Shown here piece after piece: positions 1 to 6,366 of a stretch of DNA of 16,714 nucleotides. Under the pieces are notes generated by a model. It did not search any database. It saw nothing but the letters and a program-made list of their open reading frames with translations, and was not told where the DNA came from. The position numbers and the translations under genes are program-made. The stretch is taken from contig JAKAZC010000017.1 of NCBI GenBank assembly GCA_021826655.1, positions 1 through 16,714 of the forward strand. The letters are read 5' to 3'. This DNA is from Actinomycetes bacterium. GTDB taxonomy: Bacteria; Actinomycetota; Acidimicrobiia; Acidimicrobiales; RAAP-2. The first letter of the stretch is position 1. Each line of letters begins with the position of its first letter.

Positions 1-86
1 GAGAGCAGGCGGAAGGTGCGATGGACGGCGGCGTCCGATCCGAGTCGGTCCGTCCCACCCGCATCGATCCCGTTGGCCTCAGGCAT
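1..86 (-). CDS. N-terminus of an unidentified protein, cut by the left edge
   Basis: Only about 28 codons are visible, reading MPEANGIDAGGTDR and ending ...VHRTFRLL at the edge. A GAGGAG-like ribosome-binding site lies just upstream (about 96-101). Two in-frame ATGs follow it, at 92 and 86. The one at 86 has the better spacing (9 bases after AGGAG) and was chosen; the one at 92 would have only 3. A 'TFRLL' stretch after a polar N-terminus is seen in some major facilitator transporters, but this is far too little to assign a family. It lies downstream of the sugar genes on the same strand, with a strong hairpin between them, so it is probably a separate transcription unit. Confidence 0.5.
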   Translation of the reverse strand, partial: MPEANGIDAGGTDRLGSDAAVHRTFRLL

Positions 87-146
87 GGTCATGCGCTCCT
101 CGTTCGGTCCCGGACGCCGGGGTGCCCTCATTCTCCACCATGACCT

Positions 147-174
147 CGACGGGTCCGGAGCACCGGGCCCGTCG
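147..174 (-). terminator. 12-bp stem hairpin downstream of the UXS gene
   Basis: The two 12-base arms (147-158 and 163-174) pair around the tetraloop AGCA, with one non-Watson-Crick position (154/167: U-G on plus-strand RNA, A-C on minus-strand RNA). It lies 39-66 bases past the decarboxylase stop codon and ahead of the next minus-strand gene. There is no clear U-tract, which is common for terminators in high-GC actinobacteria. A transcriptional terminator is the simplest reading. Confidence 0.55.
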
Positions 175-212
175 CGAAGGTGCTCTCGCCGGAACCGAGA
201 CTGCGGGAACTC

Positions 213-1211
213 TCACGACGCGCCATCGATGACGGGCAGACCGGCGTCCGCTGCCAGATGGGCAGCTGTGCGCGCCAGACCCACCTCGAGGCTGGTCGTC
301 GGCTCCCATCCGAGCTCGGATCGGGCCACCGCGATGTCGGGTCGGCGTCGCGTGGGGTCGTCGGTCGGCAGGGGACGGTGTTCGACGGTCGAGGGTGACC
401 CGAGCAATTCGATGACGGTCCTCGCCAGCTGCAGCACCGTGTATTCGTCCGGGTTCCCGATGTTGACCGGGCCGACGAGGTCGGAGTCGAACATCGCGAG
501 CAGGCCGCGGACCTCGTCCTCGACGTAGCACAGGCTCCGCGTCTGGCTGCCGTCGCCGTAGACGGTGAGCGGCTCGCCCCGCATGGCCTGGAGAAGGAAG
601 TTGGACACCACGCGACCGTCGTCCGGCCGCAACCGTGGGCCGTAGGTGTTGAAGATTCGGACGATGGCGACGTCGGCTCCGCGGGAGCGGTGGTGGGCCA
701 TGGTGAGAGCCTCGGCAAACCGCTTTGCCTCGTCGTACACACTGCGAGGGCCGACCGGATTCACCCTGCCCCAGTAGGACTCGGGCTGCGGGTGCACCTC
801 GGGGTCCCCGTAGACCTCGCTGGTTGACGCCATGAGGAACCGGGCCCCGTGGCGCTCGGCCATCTCCAGGCCCCTTCGTGTTCCCTCGCTGCCGACGGCA
901 AGTGTCTCGAGTGGAAGGGCCAGGTAGTCCGGCGGCGACGCCGGGCTCGCAAGATTGCACACGCCGGTGACGGCGCCCTCGACCGGAATCTCCTTCGTGA
1001 TGTCGGCCTCGACCAATTCGAACCCGGAGCTGCCCTCGAGGTGGGCCACATTGGCACGCCGACCAGTCGAGAAATCGTCGACGCACACTACTGCGTCTCC
1101 TCGGGCGACGAGCTGGTCACACAGGTGCGAGCCGAGGAACCCCGACCCGCCCAGCACGACGACCCGTTTACCGGTCCGATCCGCTGATCGTCCACCGCTC
1201 GCTCCGCTCAC
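213..1211 (-). CDS. uxs: UDP-glucuronate decarboxylase (UDP-xylose synthase), extended SDR family
   Basis: 332 aa. It should oxidise UDP-glucuronate at C4 with NAD, decarboxylate it and reduce the product to UDP-xylose in the cytosol. The NAD-binding GGSGFLG lies at 21-27, the SDR catalytic set is T130/E132 in STSEVYG plus Y159 and K163 in YDEAK, and R225 in YGDGSQTRS is typical of this family. 'CNLASPASPPDYL' (85-97) and 'PESYWGRVNPVG' (143-154) are also characteristic of UXS rather than other epimerases. The GTG start at 1209-1211 overlaps the stop of the upstream UDP-glucose dehydrogenase (shared GTGA), so the substrate-making and substrate-using enzymes are translationally coupled. The open frame continues far upstream, but that part is a shadow of the dehydrogenase. 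The family assignment is strong; the in vivo product (UDP-xylose versus the 4-keto intermediate) is inferred. Confidence 0.9.
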   Translation of the reverse strand: MSGASGGRSADRTGKRVVVLGGSGFLGSHLCDQLVARGDAVVCVDDFSTGRRANVAHLEGSSGFELVEADITKEIPVEGAVTGVCNLASPASPPDYLALPLETLAVGSEGTRRGLEMAERHGARFLMASTSEVYGDPEVHPQPESYWGRVNPVGPRSVYDEAKRFAEALTMAHHRSRGADVAIVRIFNTYGPRLRPDDGRVVSNFLLQAMRGEPLTVYGDGSQTRSLCYVEDEVRGLLAMFDSDLVGPVNIGNPDEYTVLQLARTVIELLGSPSTVEHRPLPTDDPTRRRPDIAVARSELGWEPTTSLEVGLARTAAHLAADAGLPVIDGAS

Positions 1212-2716
1212 CGGCGTCCGATCCCGACGTAGGAGAATCCGAGTCGTCGGACCTGCGCAGGGTCGAGCAGATTTCGGGCGTCGACCAGCACCGGGCTGAC
1301 GAGGGCGTCGCGGACCTTCTCGAAGTCGACCCACCGGAATTCGTCCCACTCGGTCAGGACGACCACTGCCGATGCCCCGGCACAGGCCGAGTAGGCGTCG
1401 GGGAAGGCCAGGAGCGAACCATGGCTGTCCTCGGGCACGTCGACCCCGGGAACCGGGGCACCGACGGCGCCTTCCGGCACGGCGACCGTCGGATCGTAGG
1501 CCCGGACCTCGGCACCGCCGGCCACCAGGCGAAGGGCCACCTCGACGGACGGCGAGTTCCGGAGGTCGTCGGTCCCGGCCTTGAAGGTGAGTCCCCAGAC
1601 GGCGATCACCGCCCCCGAGAAATCGCCCGGCCCAGTCACCGCGCCCACGTCCGCCCCGGATCCCCGTCCGGATCCCGAATCGGGCAGGGTGGGCGAGGCG
1701 GCTGGCGAAGCCGCGACCGCCGCCCGGATCTTGGCGACGACCCGCTCGAACTGCTCGTCGTTGGTGGCGATGGCACCCTTCAGGAACGAGAAGTCGTAAC
1801 CGGCCTCCTCGGCGATGTGGACGAGTGCCCGGGTGTCCTTCGGAAGGCAGCTTCCACCCCAGCCGGGACCGGGCTTCAGGTACTCGAACCCGATTCGCCT
1901 GTCGTACCCGAGACCGAGGATGACATCGCGGACGTCGGCGCCGACGGCCTCGCACAGACCTGCCACCGCGTTGACGAAGCTGAGCTTTGTGGCCAGAAAG
2001 GCGTTGGACGCGTACTTGATGGTCTCCGCGGTCGCTGCGTCGGTTATCAGCAGTGGGGCGCGAGTGCCTACGAACAGCTGTCCCACCCGAGCGGCGGCCA
2101 GCTGGTCGTCCGCGCCGACTACGATCCGCTCGGGGTGGAGGCTGTCCGGGACGGCCGTCCCCTCGCGGAGGAACTCGGGGTTGGACACCACGTGGATATC
2201 GGTGCGGCCCAGCACCCGCTCGACCACGAGCGTGGAGCCGACCGGGACGGTGGACTTGTTGACGATCACCGTGCCGGGTGCCAGATGAGGGCCGATCTCG
2301 GCGGCGACGGCCTCCACGTAGGAAAGGTCGGCCGAACCGTCGTCTCCCTGGGGCGTCGGCACGCAGAGGAAGACGAATTCGGCGCCGTCGACCGCTGCGG
2401 TCGCGCCGAGGACGAAACTCAGGTTGCCTGCGCGCTGGCCTTCGCGAACGAGCTCCTGGAGGTGCTCCTCGACGATGGGAACCTCGCCCCGCTGCAACAT
2501 CTCGATCTTGCGAGGATCGGTGTCCCCGCAGATGACCTTGTGCCCGAGATGGGCAAGTGTCGCCGCCGTCGGGAGGCCCACGTAACCAACGCCGATGACG
2601 GCCACCGCATGAACGGGTCCGGTGGGGAGCCGCCCGAATGCCGGGTCCTCTGGAGGCCCGGAACGACCCGCGCCTTCCTCGCCTCCGTCGGCGAATCGCA
2701 TCGAGCTCACTGACAT
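1208..2716 (-). CDS. ugd: UDP-glucose 6-dehydrogenase
   Basis: 502 aa. It oxidises UDP-glucose twice with NAD to UDP-glucuronate. The dinucleotide-binding segment AVIGVGYVGLPTA is at 39-51. The central domain carries NPEFLREG (179-186), K234 and N238 in IKYASNAF, and the catalytic C290 in GWGGSCLPKD. The C-terminal UDP-binding domain has WGLTFKAGTDDLRNSPS (374-390). The protein is longer than the usual 430-450 aa because of a roughly 35-residue polar N-terminal extension and a roughly 30-residue Ala/Ser/Gly/Pro-rich insertion at about 335-366, between the helical core and the C-terminal Rossmann domain. The ATG at 2716 is preceded by AGGA at moderate spacing; M6 at 2701 or a GTG at V35 are alternative starts. 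It is first in a coupled pair with the UDP-glucuronate decarboxylase. Confidence 0.93.
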   Translation of the reverse strand: MSVSSMRFADGGEEGAGRSGPPEDPAFGRLPTGPVHAVAVIGVGYVGLPTAATLAHLGHKVICGDTDPRKIEMLQRGEVPIVEEHLQELVREGQRAGNLSFVLGATAAVDGAEFVFLCVPTPQGDDGSADLSYVEAVAAEIGPHLAPGTVIVNKSTVPVGSTLVVERVLGRTDIHVVSNPEFLREGTAVPDSLHPERIVVGADDQLAAARVGQLFVGTRAPLLITDAATAETIKYASNAFLATKLSFVNAVAGLCEAVGADVRDVILGLGYDRRIGFEYLKPGPGWGGSCLPKDTRALVHIAEEAGYDFSFLKGAIATNDEQFERVVAKIRAAVAASPAASPTLPDSGSGRGSGADVGAVTGPGDFSGAVIAVWGLTFKAGTDDLRNSPSVEVALRLVAGGAEVRAYDPTVAVPEGAVGAPVPGVDVPEDSHGSLLAFPDAYSACAGASAVVVLTEWDEFRWVDFEKVRDALVSPVLVDARNLLDPAQVRRLGFSYVGIGRR

Positions 2717-3041
2717 TGCCGGTCACGTCCTATCGGGTGGTCGGAGCCACCGTTCCGGGTGGCGGTCGAACGGGGTCGGTGGTGGCAGGTCACCGCAGGT
2801 CGCTTCTCGTCGCTCCAGTGCATCGGCGTCCTCCGGTGACTCCCTGAGCGATTTCGGTCGCGTGGCACGAGATATCCCCTGGACTCATCCTGGTGCATCC
2901 GGCTCGTGGACGAAAGGGACCGTCCGCCGGGCCCCTCGAGTCCGGGAGTGGCGAAGGCCCGGGTCGGGAGGCCGGGGAACCGGGGGCCGCCCGAGGGACG
3001 GACCCACCATCACGACACCCGTCCCGCGTCCGACCGGCCCT
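2717..3041 (-). other. 325-bp spacer between rmlD and ugd, with two hairpin candidates
   Basis: I see no convincing gene here. On the ugd side, GCCACC (2746-2751) and GGTGGC (2758-2763) form a 6-bp stem with a 6-base loop about 30 bases upstream of the ugd start, so it would lie in the leader if transcription starts further out. On the rmlD side, GGGACGG (2995-3001) and CCGTCCC (3019-3025) form a perfect 7-bp inverted repeat with a 17-base loop, beginning 16 bases past the rmlD stop; this is a weak terminator candidate. The ugd promoter must lie in this spacer unless ugd is read through from rmlBD. No clear -10/-35 pair could be picked out. Confidence 0.35.
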
Positions 3042-3989
3042 TCACCCAGCCACGGACAACGCTGCGACCAGGCGGGCAAGCGCATCCTCCCAGGGCGGCA
3101 TCGCCGGGAGCGAGGACAGTCTCATCGCAGCGTTGTCCAGGCGCGAGTTGGCCGGGCGCGGTGCGGGTCGGGGAGGGTCGAGGTCGGCCGTCGAGATCGG
3201 TTCCACCCGGGCGGGATCGTGCCCAGCAGCGGCCAACGTGGCCCGTACGAATCCGAACCACGTCGTCTCACCCTGATTCGTGACGTGGAAGGTCCCGGGT
3301 CGACGATCGGTCCCGAGCCGCACGATCGCCCGTGCCAGGTCTGCGGTGAAGGTCGGACTGCCGTGCTGGTCGTCCACGAAGCGCAGTGCGCCATCGGTGG
3401 ACGCGCCGGCCAGCCGGAGCACGGTCTTGACCATGTTTGCTCCGTGGGCCCCGCTCACCCAGGAAGTCCGCACGACTGTCCCGGACGGCCCCGCGATGGA
3501 CCGAATCTCCAGCTCCCCACCGAACTTGCTTCGCCCGTACACCGACTGGGGGCACGGTTGGTCCCATTCAGCGTAGGGACGGTCCGACCTGCCGTCGAAG
3601 ACGTAGTCGGTGGAGACGTAGACGATGTGGGCCCCGACCGAGACTGCTGACTCCGCCATGTGGCGGGTTCCCATGGCGTTCACCGCATAGGCGGTGTCGG
3701 GATCGGACTCGCACGCGTCGACAGCCGTGTAAGCGCCTCCGTGGAGGATGACGTCGGGGCGGAACCTCTCGACCGCGTCCCGCACGGCGGACCGGTCGAT
3801 CAGATCCAGGCTGTCGATGTCGGTGGACAGGACCTCGAAGGCGCCTCGGTGCACCGGCGGGAGGAGGGTTCCGACCAGCTGGTGGGCGGGGACGCCGCCC
3901 ACGGGGATCTCACCGGCGAGCACGTCCCGGACGTCCCGGCCGAGCTGGCCGTTGCCGCCCGTGACCAACACCCGCTGCTTCGGGCTCAC
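3042..3989 (-). CDS. rmlD: dTDP-4-dehydrorhamnose reductase (RmlD family)
   Basis: 315 aa. In the standard pathway it reduces dTDP-4-keto-L-rhamnose to dTDP-L-rhamnose with NAD(P)H. The sequence shows the nucleotide-binding GGNGQLG (11-17), the SDR catalytic T127 in VSTDYVFDG with Y151 and K155 in YGRSK, 'GGAYTAVDACE' (84-94) and 'GSPTFTADLA' (210-219), all family hallmarks. It is slightly longer than the usual 290-300 aa because of extra residues at about 26-52, after the first helix. The GTG start at 3987-3989 overlaps the stop of the upstream rmlB-like gene (GTGA), so the two are translationally coupled. The open frame extends upstream into rmlB, but the Rossmann fold begins at the GTG. 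Because the upstream dehydratase has an altered active site, the natural substrate might not be the standard rhamnose intermediate. Confidence 0.9.
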   Translation of the reverse strand: MSPKQRVLVTGGNGQLGRDVRDVLAGEIPVGGVPAHQLVGTLLPPVHRGAFEVLSTDIDSLDLIDRSAVRDAVERFRPDVILHGGAYTAVDACESDPDTAYAVNAMGTRHMAESAVSVGAHIVYVSTDYVFDGRSDRPYAEWDQPCPQSVYGRSKFGGELEIRSIAGPSGTVVRTSWVSGAHGANMVKTVLRLAGASTDGALRFVDDQHGSPTFTADLARAIVRLGTDRRPGTFHVTNQGETTWFGFVRATLAAAGHDPARVEPISTADLDPPRPAPRPANSRLDNAAMRLSSLPAMPPWEDALARLVAALSVAG

Positions 3990-5011
3990 CTGCGGACGGC
4001 GCCGGCCTCGGGGCCTGCCCAGGCACCCTCGACCACGGGCGCCCGGTCGCGCAGCGGCTCCCACCAGGCGCGGTGCTGGGCGTACCAGGCAACGGTGTCC
4101 GCGAGGCCCTCCTCGAACGGGACCGAGGGCTCCCATCCGAGCTCCTTGCGGATCTTGGACGAGTCGAGGAGGTAGCGCCGGTCGTGGCTCGGTCGGTCGG
4201 GGACGATCTCCTTGAGCGACTGCGGGCGGCCCGTCGCCTCCAGGACGGCATCGGCGATCTCCTCGATCGAGGCCTCGACTCCGCTGCCCACGTTGTAGGT
4301 CTCCCCGACGACGCCGTGCTGGAGCACCAGTTCGATGGCCCGGCAGTGATCATCGACATGGAGCCATTCGCGCTTGTTCTGGGTCGACTTGTAGAGGGGC
4401 AACGGGGTGTCGTCGAGTGCACGCGCCGTGAACAGCGGGATGACCTTTTCGGGGAACTGGTATGGGCCGTAGTTGTTGCAGCAGTTCGTGATCGTGGACG
4501 GCAGTCCGTAGGTCTCGTGGTAGGCGCGCACCGCGTGGTCACCGCCCGCCTTCGAGGCGTTGTACGGCGTCCGGGGCCGGTAGGGCGTCTCCTCGGTGAA
4601 GACCTCGTCGGAGTCGAGCGGGAGGTCCCCGTAGACCTCGCAGGTGGAGATGTGGTGGAACCGTGCGACACCGTGTCGGCGCGCCGCCTCGGCCAGCGCC
4701 TGGGTCCCCATGACATTCGTCTGGAAGAACCGGGTCGGGTCGAGGATGGCCAGACTGTTGTGCGACTCGGCTGCGAAGTTCACGATCACGTCGATCTCAT
4801 GGCGACCGAGCGTGGACGACACCGTGTCCACGTCGCCGATGTCACCCTGGACGAAGGTGATCCGCTCCTCCAGGTCCGCCAAATTGGGCCGGTTCCCCGC
4901 GTAGGTGAGCACGTCGAAGGCCACCACTGCGTCGTCGGGATGTCGGCCCACCCAGTAGCGGACGAAGTTGGATCCGATGAATCCGGCGCCGCCGGTCACG
5001 AGTAGACGCAT
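3986..5011 (-). CDS. rmlB: dTDP-glucose 4,6-dehydratase-like enzyme (RmlB) with Cys replacing catalytic Asp
   Basis: 341 aa, the usual RmlB length. It has TGGAGFIG (6-13), the RmlB-typical 'DVLTYAGN..NL' (33-44), Y150 and K154 in TPYNASKA, 'NNYGPYQFPEK' (179-189) and 'REWLHVDDHCRAI', so membership of the dTDP-glucose 4,6-dehydratase group is strong. That enzyme makes dTDP-4-keto-6-deoxyglucose. Two motifs depart from the classical form. The catalytic STDEVYG reads STCEVYG (C124 for the Asp that protonates the leaving C6 hydroxyl), and the usual AESHVDRS reads AESHNSLA (81-88). The TGC codon was checked on the DNA at about 4640. The ATG at 5011 gives the normal N-terminus; no strong ribosome-binding site is visible. 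It is coupled to rmlD by a GTGA overlap. Whether it makes the standard product is open (see findings). Confidence 0.88.
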   Translation of the reverse strand: MRLLVTGGAGFIGSNFVRYWVGRHPDDAVVAFDVLTYAGNRPNLADLEERITFVQGDIGDVDTVSSTLGRHEIDVIVNFAAESHNSLAILDPTRFFQTNVMGTQALAEAARRHGVARFHHISTCEVYGDLPLDSDEVFTEETPYRPRTPYNASKAGGDHAVRAYHETYGLPSTITNCCNNYGPYQFPEKVIPLFTARALDDTPLPLYKSTQNKREWLHVDDHCRAIELVLQHGVVGETYNVGSGVEASIEEIADAVLEATGRPQSLKEIVPDRPSHDRRYLLDSSKIRKELGWEPSVPFEEGLADTVAWYAQHRAWWEPLRDRAPVVEGAWAGPEAGAVRR

Positions 5012-5243
5012 AGCCGACCAGCGTAGTCGTCGAGCCCACGTATCCGACCCGGTTCGTGCGGGGCCGGCGATCCCGGTCGTATCGGGGAGGGACTACCGAT
5101 CGGATCGTCGGTGGCGTGCCGGCTCGGTTGCTCCCACCCGACCGGGTGGACGACTTGGCCCGACCGGGTGGACGCACTGGCGACTGCTCCGGCGACCGAC
5201 GACGGCCCCGTTTCCGGCAGGCCACCCAGGGACGTCGAGCGAC
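5012..5243. other. 232-bp spacer between birA end and rmlB start
   Basis: There is no convincing gene. The spacer should hold both the end of the birA transcript and the promoter of the minus-strand rmlB-rmlD unit. Its only obvious structure is the repeat pair at 5134-5174, described separately. I could not pick a reliable -10/-35 pair. Confidence 0.4.
5134..5174. repeat. 16-bp direct repeat, 22-bp period, with a palindromic first copy
   Basis: CCCGACCGGGTGGACG occurs at 5137-5152 and again, identically, at 5159-5174. The 22-bp spacing places both copies on the same face of the helix. The first copy overlaps an inverted repeat, CCACCCG-AC-CGGGTGG (5134-5149); the second keeps only the CCCG-AC-CGGG core. 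It lies 123-163 bases upstream of the rmlB start and 70-110 bases past the birA stop. It could be a regulator-binding site for rmlBD or part of a birA terminator. Confidence 0.5.
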
Positions 5244-6182
5244 TCAGCCCGCAGGTCGGACGTGGACGACGTCGCCGACCACTACCGCGCGCGGGATGCC
5301 GTCCACATCCACCACGAGATGACCGTCGTCGGTCACCGTGGTGGCCGTTCCGAAGAACGACTCATCCGTGAGGTCCACCCGCACCGGTCTCCCGAGCGTC
5401 GTGCAGGCGGCCCGCAGGTCCGCGGCCAGACAGGTCCGGCCGGCCACCGTCGCCAATGCCGCCACGCGCGGGACGAGCGCGGCGAGCAGAGCCGCAAGTA
5501 GCGCCTCGCGGTCGACCACGGCGCCGACCAGCTGGCGCAACGAACACGCGATCCCCCGGAGCTCGGGCGGCAGCTCCGCATCGGACGCCGGCCAGTTGAC
5601 ATTGACGCCGATCCCGACGACCACCGGGGCGGGCACACCCGTCGCGGTCGATGTCACGTCCGCTTCGGCCAGTACCCCGGCCAGCTTCCTCCCGTCCGGC
5701 GTCACCAGATCATTGGGCCACTTGATTCCGACAGTGGGCGGGAGGCGGGGACCGACACCGGGAGCGCTCCGCCCTCCTGGGCACCCGGGGCCTCCCGCCT
5801 GACCGCCGCCACCGGGGCCACCCGCCTGACCGCCGCCACCGGCGCCGCCGGGGCCACCGCCGCCGTGGCCGCCGCCACCGCTGACGTCCGATCCGATCGC
5901 TTCGGATCCGACGATGACGTCCAGCGCCGCAAGGGCGACGGCAGTCGCGGCCAGGTGGCGTTGGTTCGGACCGAGGTCCGGTCGGAGCAGGACCGACAAC
6001 AGCAGGTTCGCGCCGGACGGTGCCTCCCAGGTACGCCCGAGCCGGCCCCGACCCGCAGTCTGGTGGTCCGCCACCGCGACCACACCTTCGGGAGCGCCGG
6101 CCCGGGCCTCGTCGAGCAGATAGCGGTTCGTCGAGTCCAGGGAGGCGAACCGGCGCACGTCGGTGAACCCGGTCTCCGGCAT
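5244..6182 (-). CDS. birA: Biotin-[acetyl-CoA-carboxylase] ligase, no DNA-binding domain, Gly-rich insertion
   Basis: 312 aa. It activates biotin with ATP and attaches it to the lysine of biotin carboxyl carrier domains in the cytosol. It starts directly at the catalytic domain, without the N-terminal helix-turn-helix of E. coli BirA, so it is probably not itself a repressor. Visible motifs are 'LDSTNRYL' (15-22), the biotin/AMP loop GRGRLGR (44-50) and the catalytic lysine in KWPND (K154, 154-158). '[11 protein letters not shown]' (188-198) precedes the small C-terminal beta domain. A low-complexity Gly-rich stretch at about 97-146 separates the first half of the fold from KWPND; family members normally have only a short link there. 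The ATG at 6182 has AGGG 8 bases upstream. It is divergent from the biotin carboxylase gene, its likely client. Confidence 0.93.
   Translation of the reverse strand: MPETGFTDVRRFASLDSTNRYLLDEARAGAPEGVVAVADHQTAGRGRLGRTWEAPSGANLLLSVLLRPDLGPNQRHLAATAVALAALDVIVGSEAIGSDVSGGGGHGGGGPGGAGGGGQAGGPGGGGQAGGPGCPGGRSAPGVGPRLPPTVGIKWPNDLVTPDGRKLAGVLAEADVTSTATGVPAPVVVGIGVNVNWPASDAELPPELRGIACSLRQLVGAVVDREALLAALLAALVPRVAALATVAGRTCLAADLRAACTTLGRPVRVDLTDESFFGTATTVTDDGHLVVDVDGIPRAVVVGDVVHVRPAG
5787..5840. repeat. Two tandem 27-bp units inside birA
   Basis: Units at 5787-5813 and 5814-5840 differ at one base and each encode GGGGQAGGP on the minus strand. More degenerate GGN-rich sequence continues to about 5880. 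The 27-bp length keeps the frame. It looks like a slippage-type expansion in the Gly-rich insertion of the ligase. Confidence 0.8.
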
Positions 6183-6244
6183 GGCACACACCCTATGGCC
6201 CGTGCCAGTCTGTAGAGCCGGTACGGGCGCTCCGTGCCGTGGCG

Positions 6245-6296
6245 CCCACCGTGGGCGTGACAGAGTCGTGACAGAGTGGGGACGTCCCACCGTGGG
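6245..6296. promoter_or_regulatory. Ordered repeat cluster between birA and the carboxylase gene; candidate operator
   Basis: The 184-bp divergent gap holds two identical 11-bp elements, CCCACCGTGGG, at 6245-6255 and 6286-6296. Each is a perfect inverted repeat around a single central base (CCCAC-N-GTGGG). Exactly between them are two tandem copies of GTGACAGAGT at 6257-6266 and 6268-6277, with an 11-bp period (one helical turn). The four elements span 52 bp and end 70 bases before the carboxylase start. Such symmetry in a shared promoter region suggests regulator binding that controls biotin ligase and carboxylase together. No regulator gene is adjacent, and the site does not match a motif I can name. 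Confidence 0.6.
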
Positions 6297-6366
6297 GCGA
6301 GATCCCTCCCGGCCGTGCACGGCGGGGGTCGGGGTTCTTCGCCACTCCGATTTCGAAAGGCGCAGC

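Noticed and set aside
213..2726. A single 837-codon minus-strand frame that looks like a giant fusion ending in the decarboxylase
   Set aside because: Only its last 332 codons resemble a protein. The upstream part is an Arg/Gly-rich shadow frame of UDP-glucose dehydrogenase, which has all its motifs in another frame.
2707..2898. 63-codon minus-strand frame upstream of ugd as a possible leader peptide
   Set aside because: It has no good ribosome-binding site, its composition is like noncoding high-GC sequence, and it overlaps the ugd start region.
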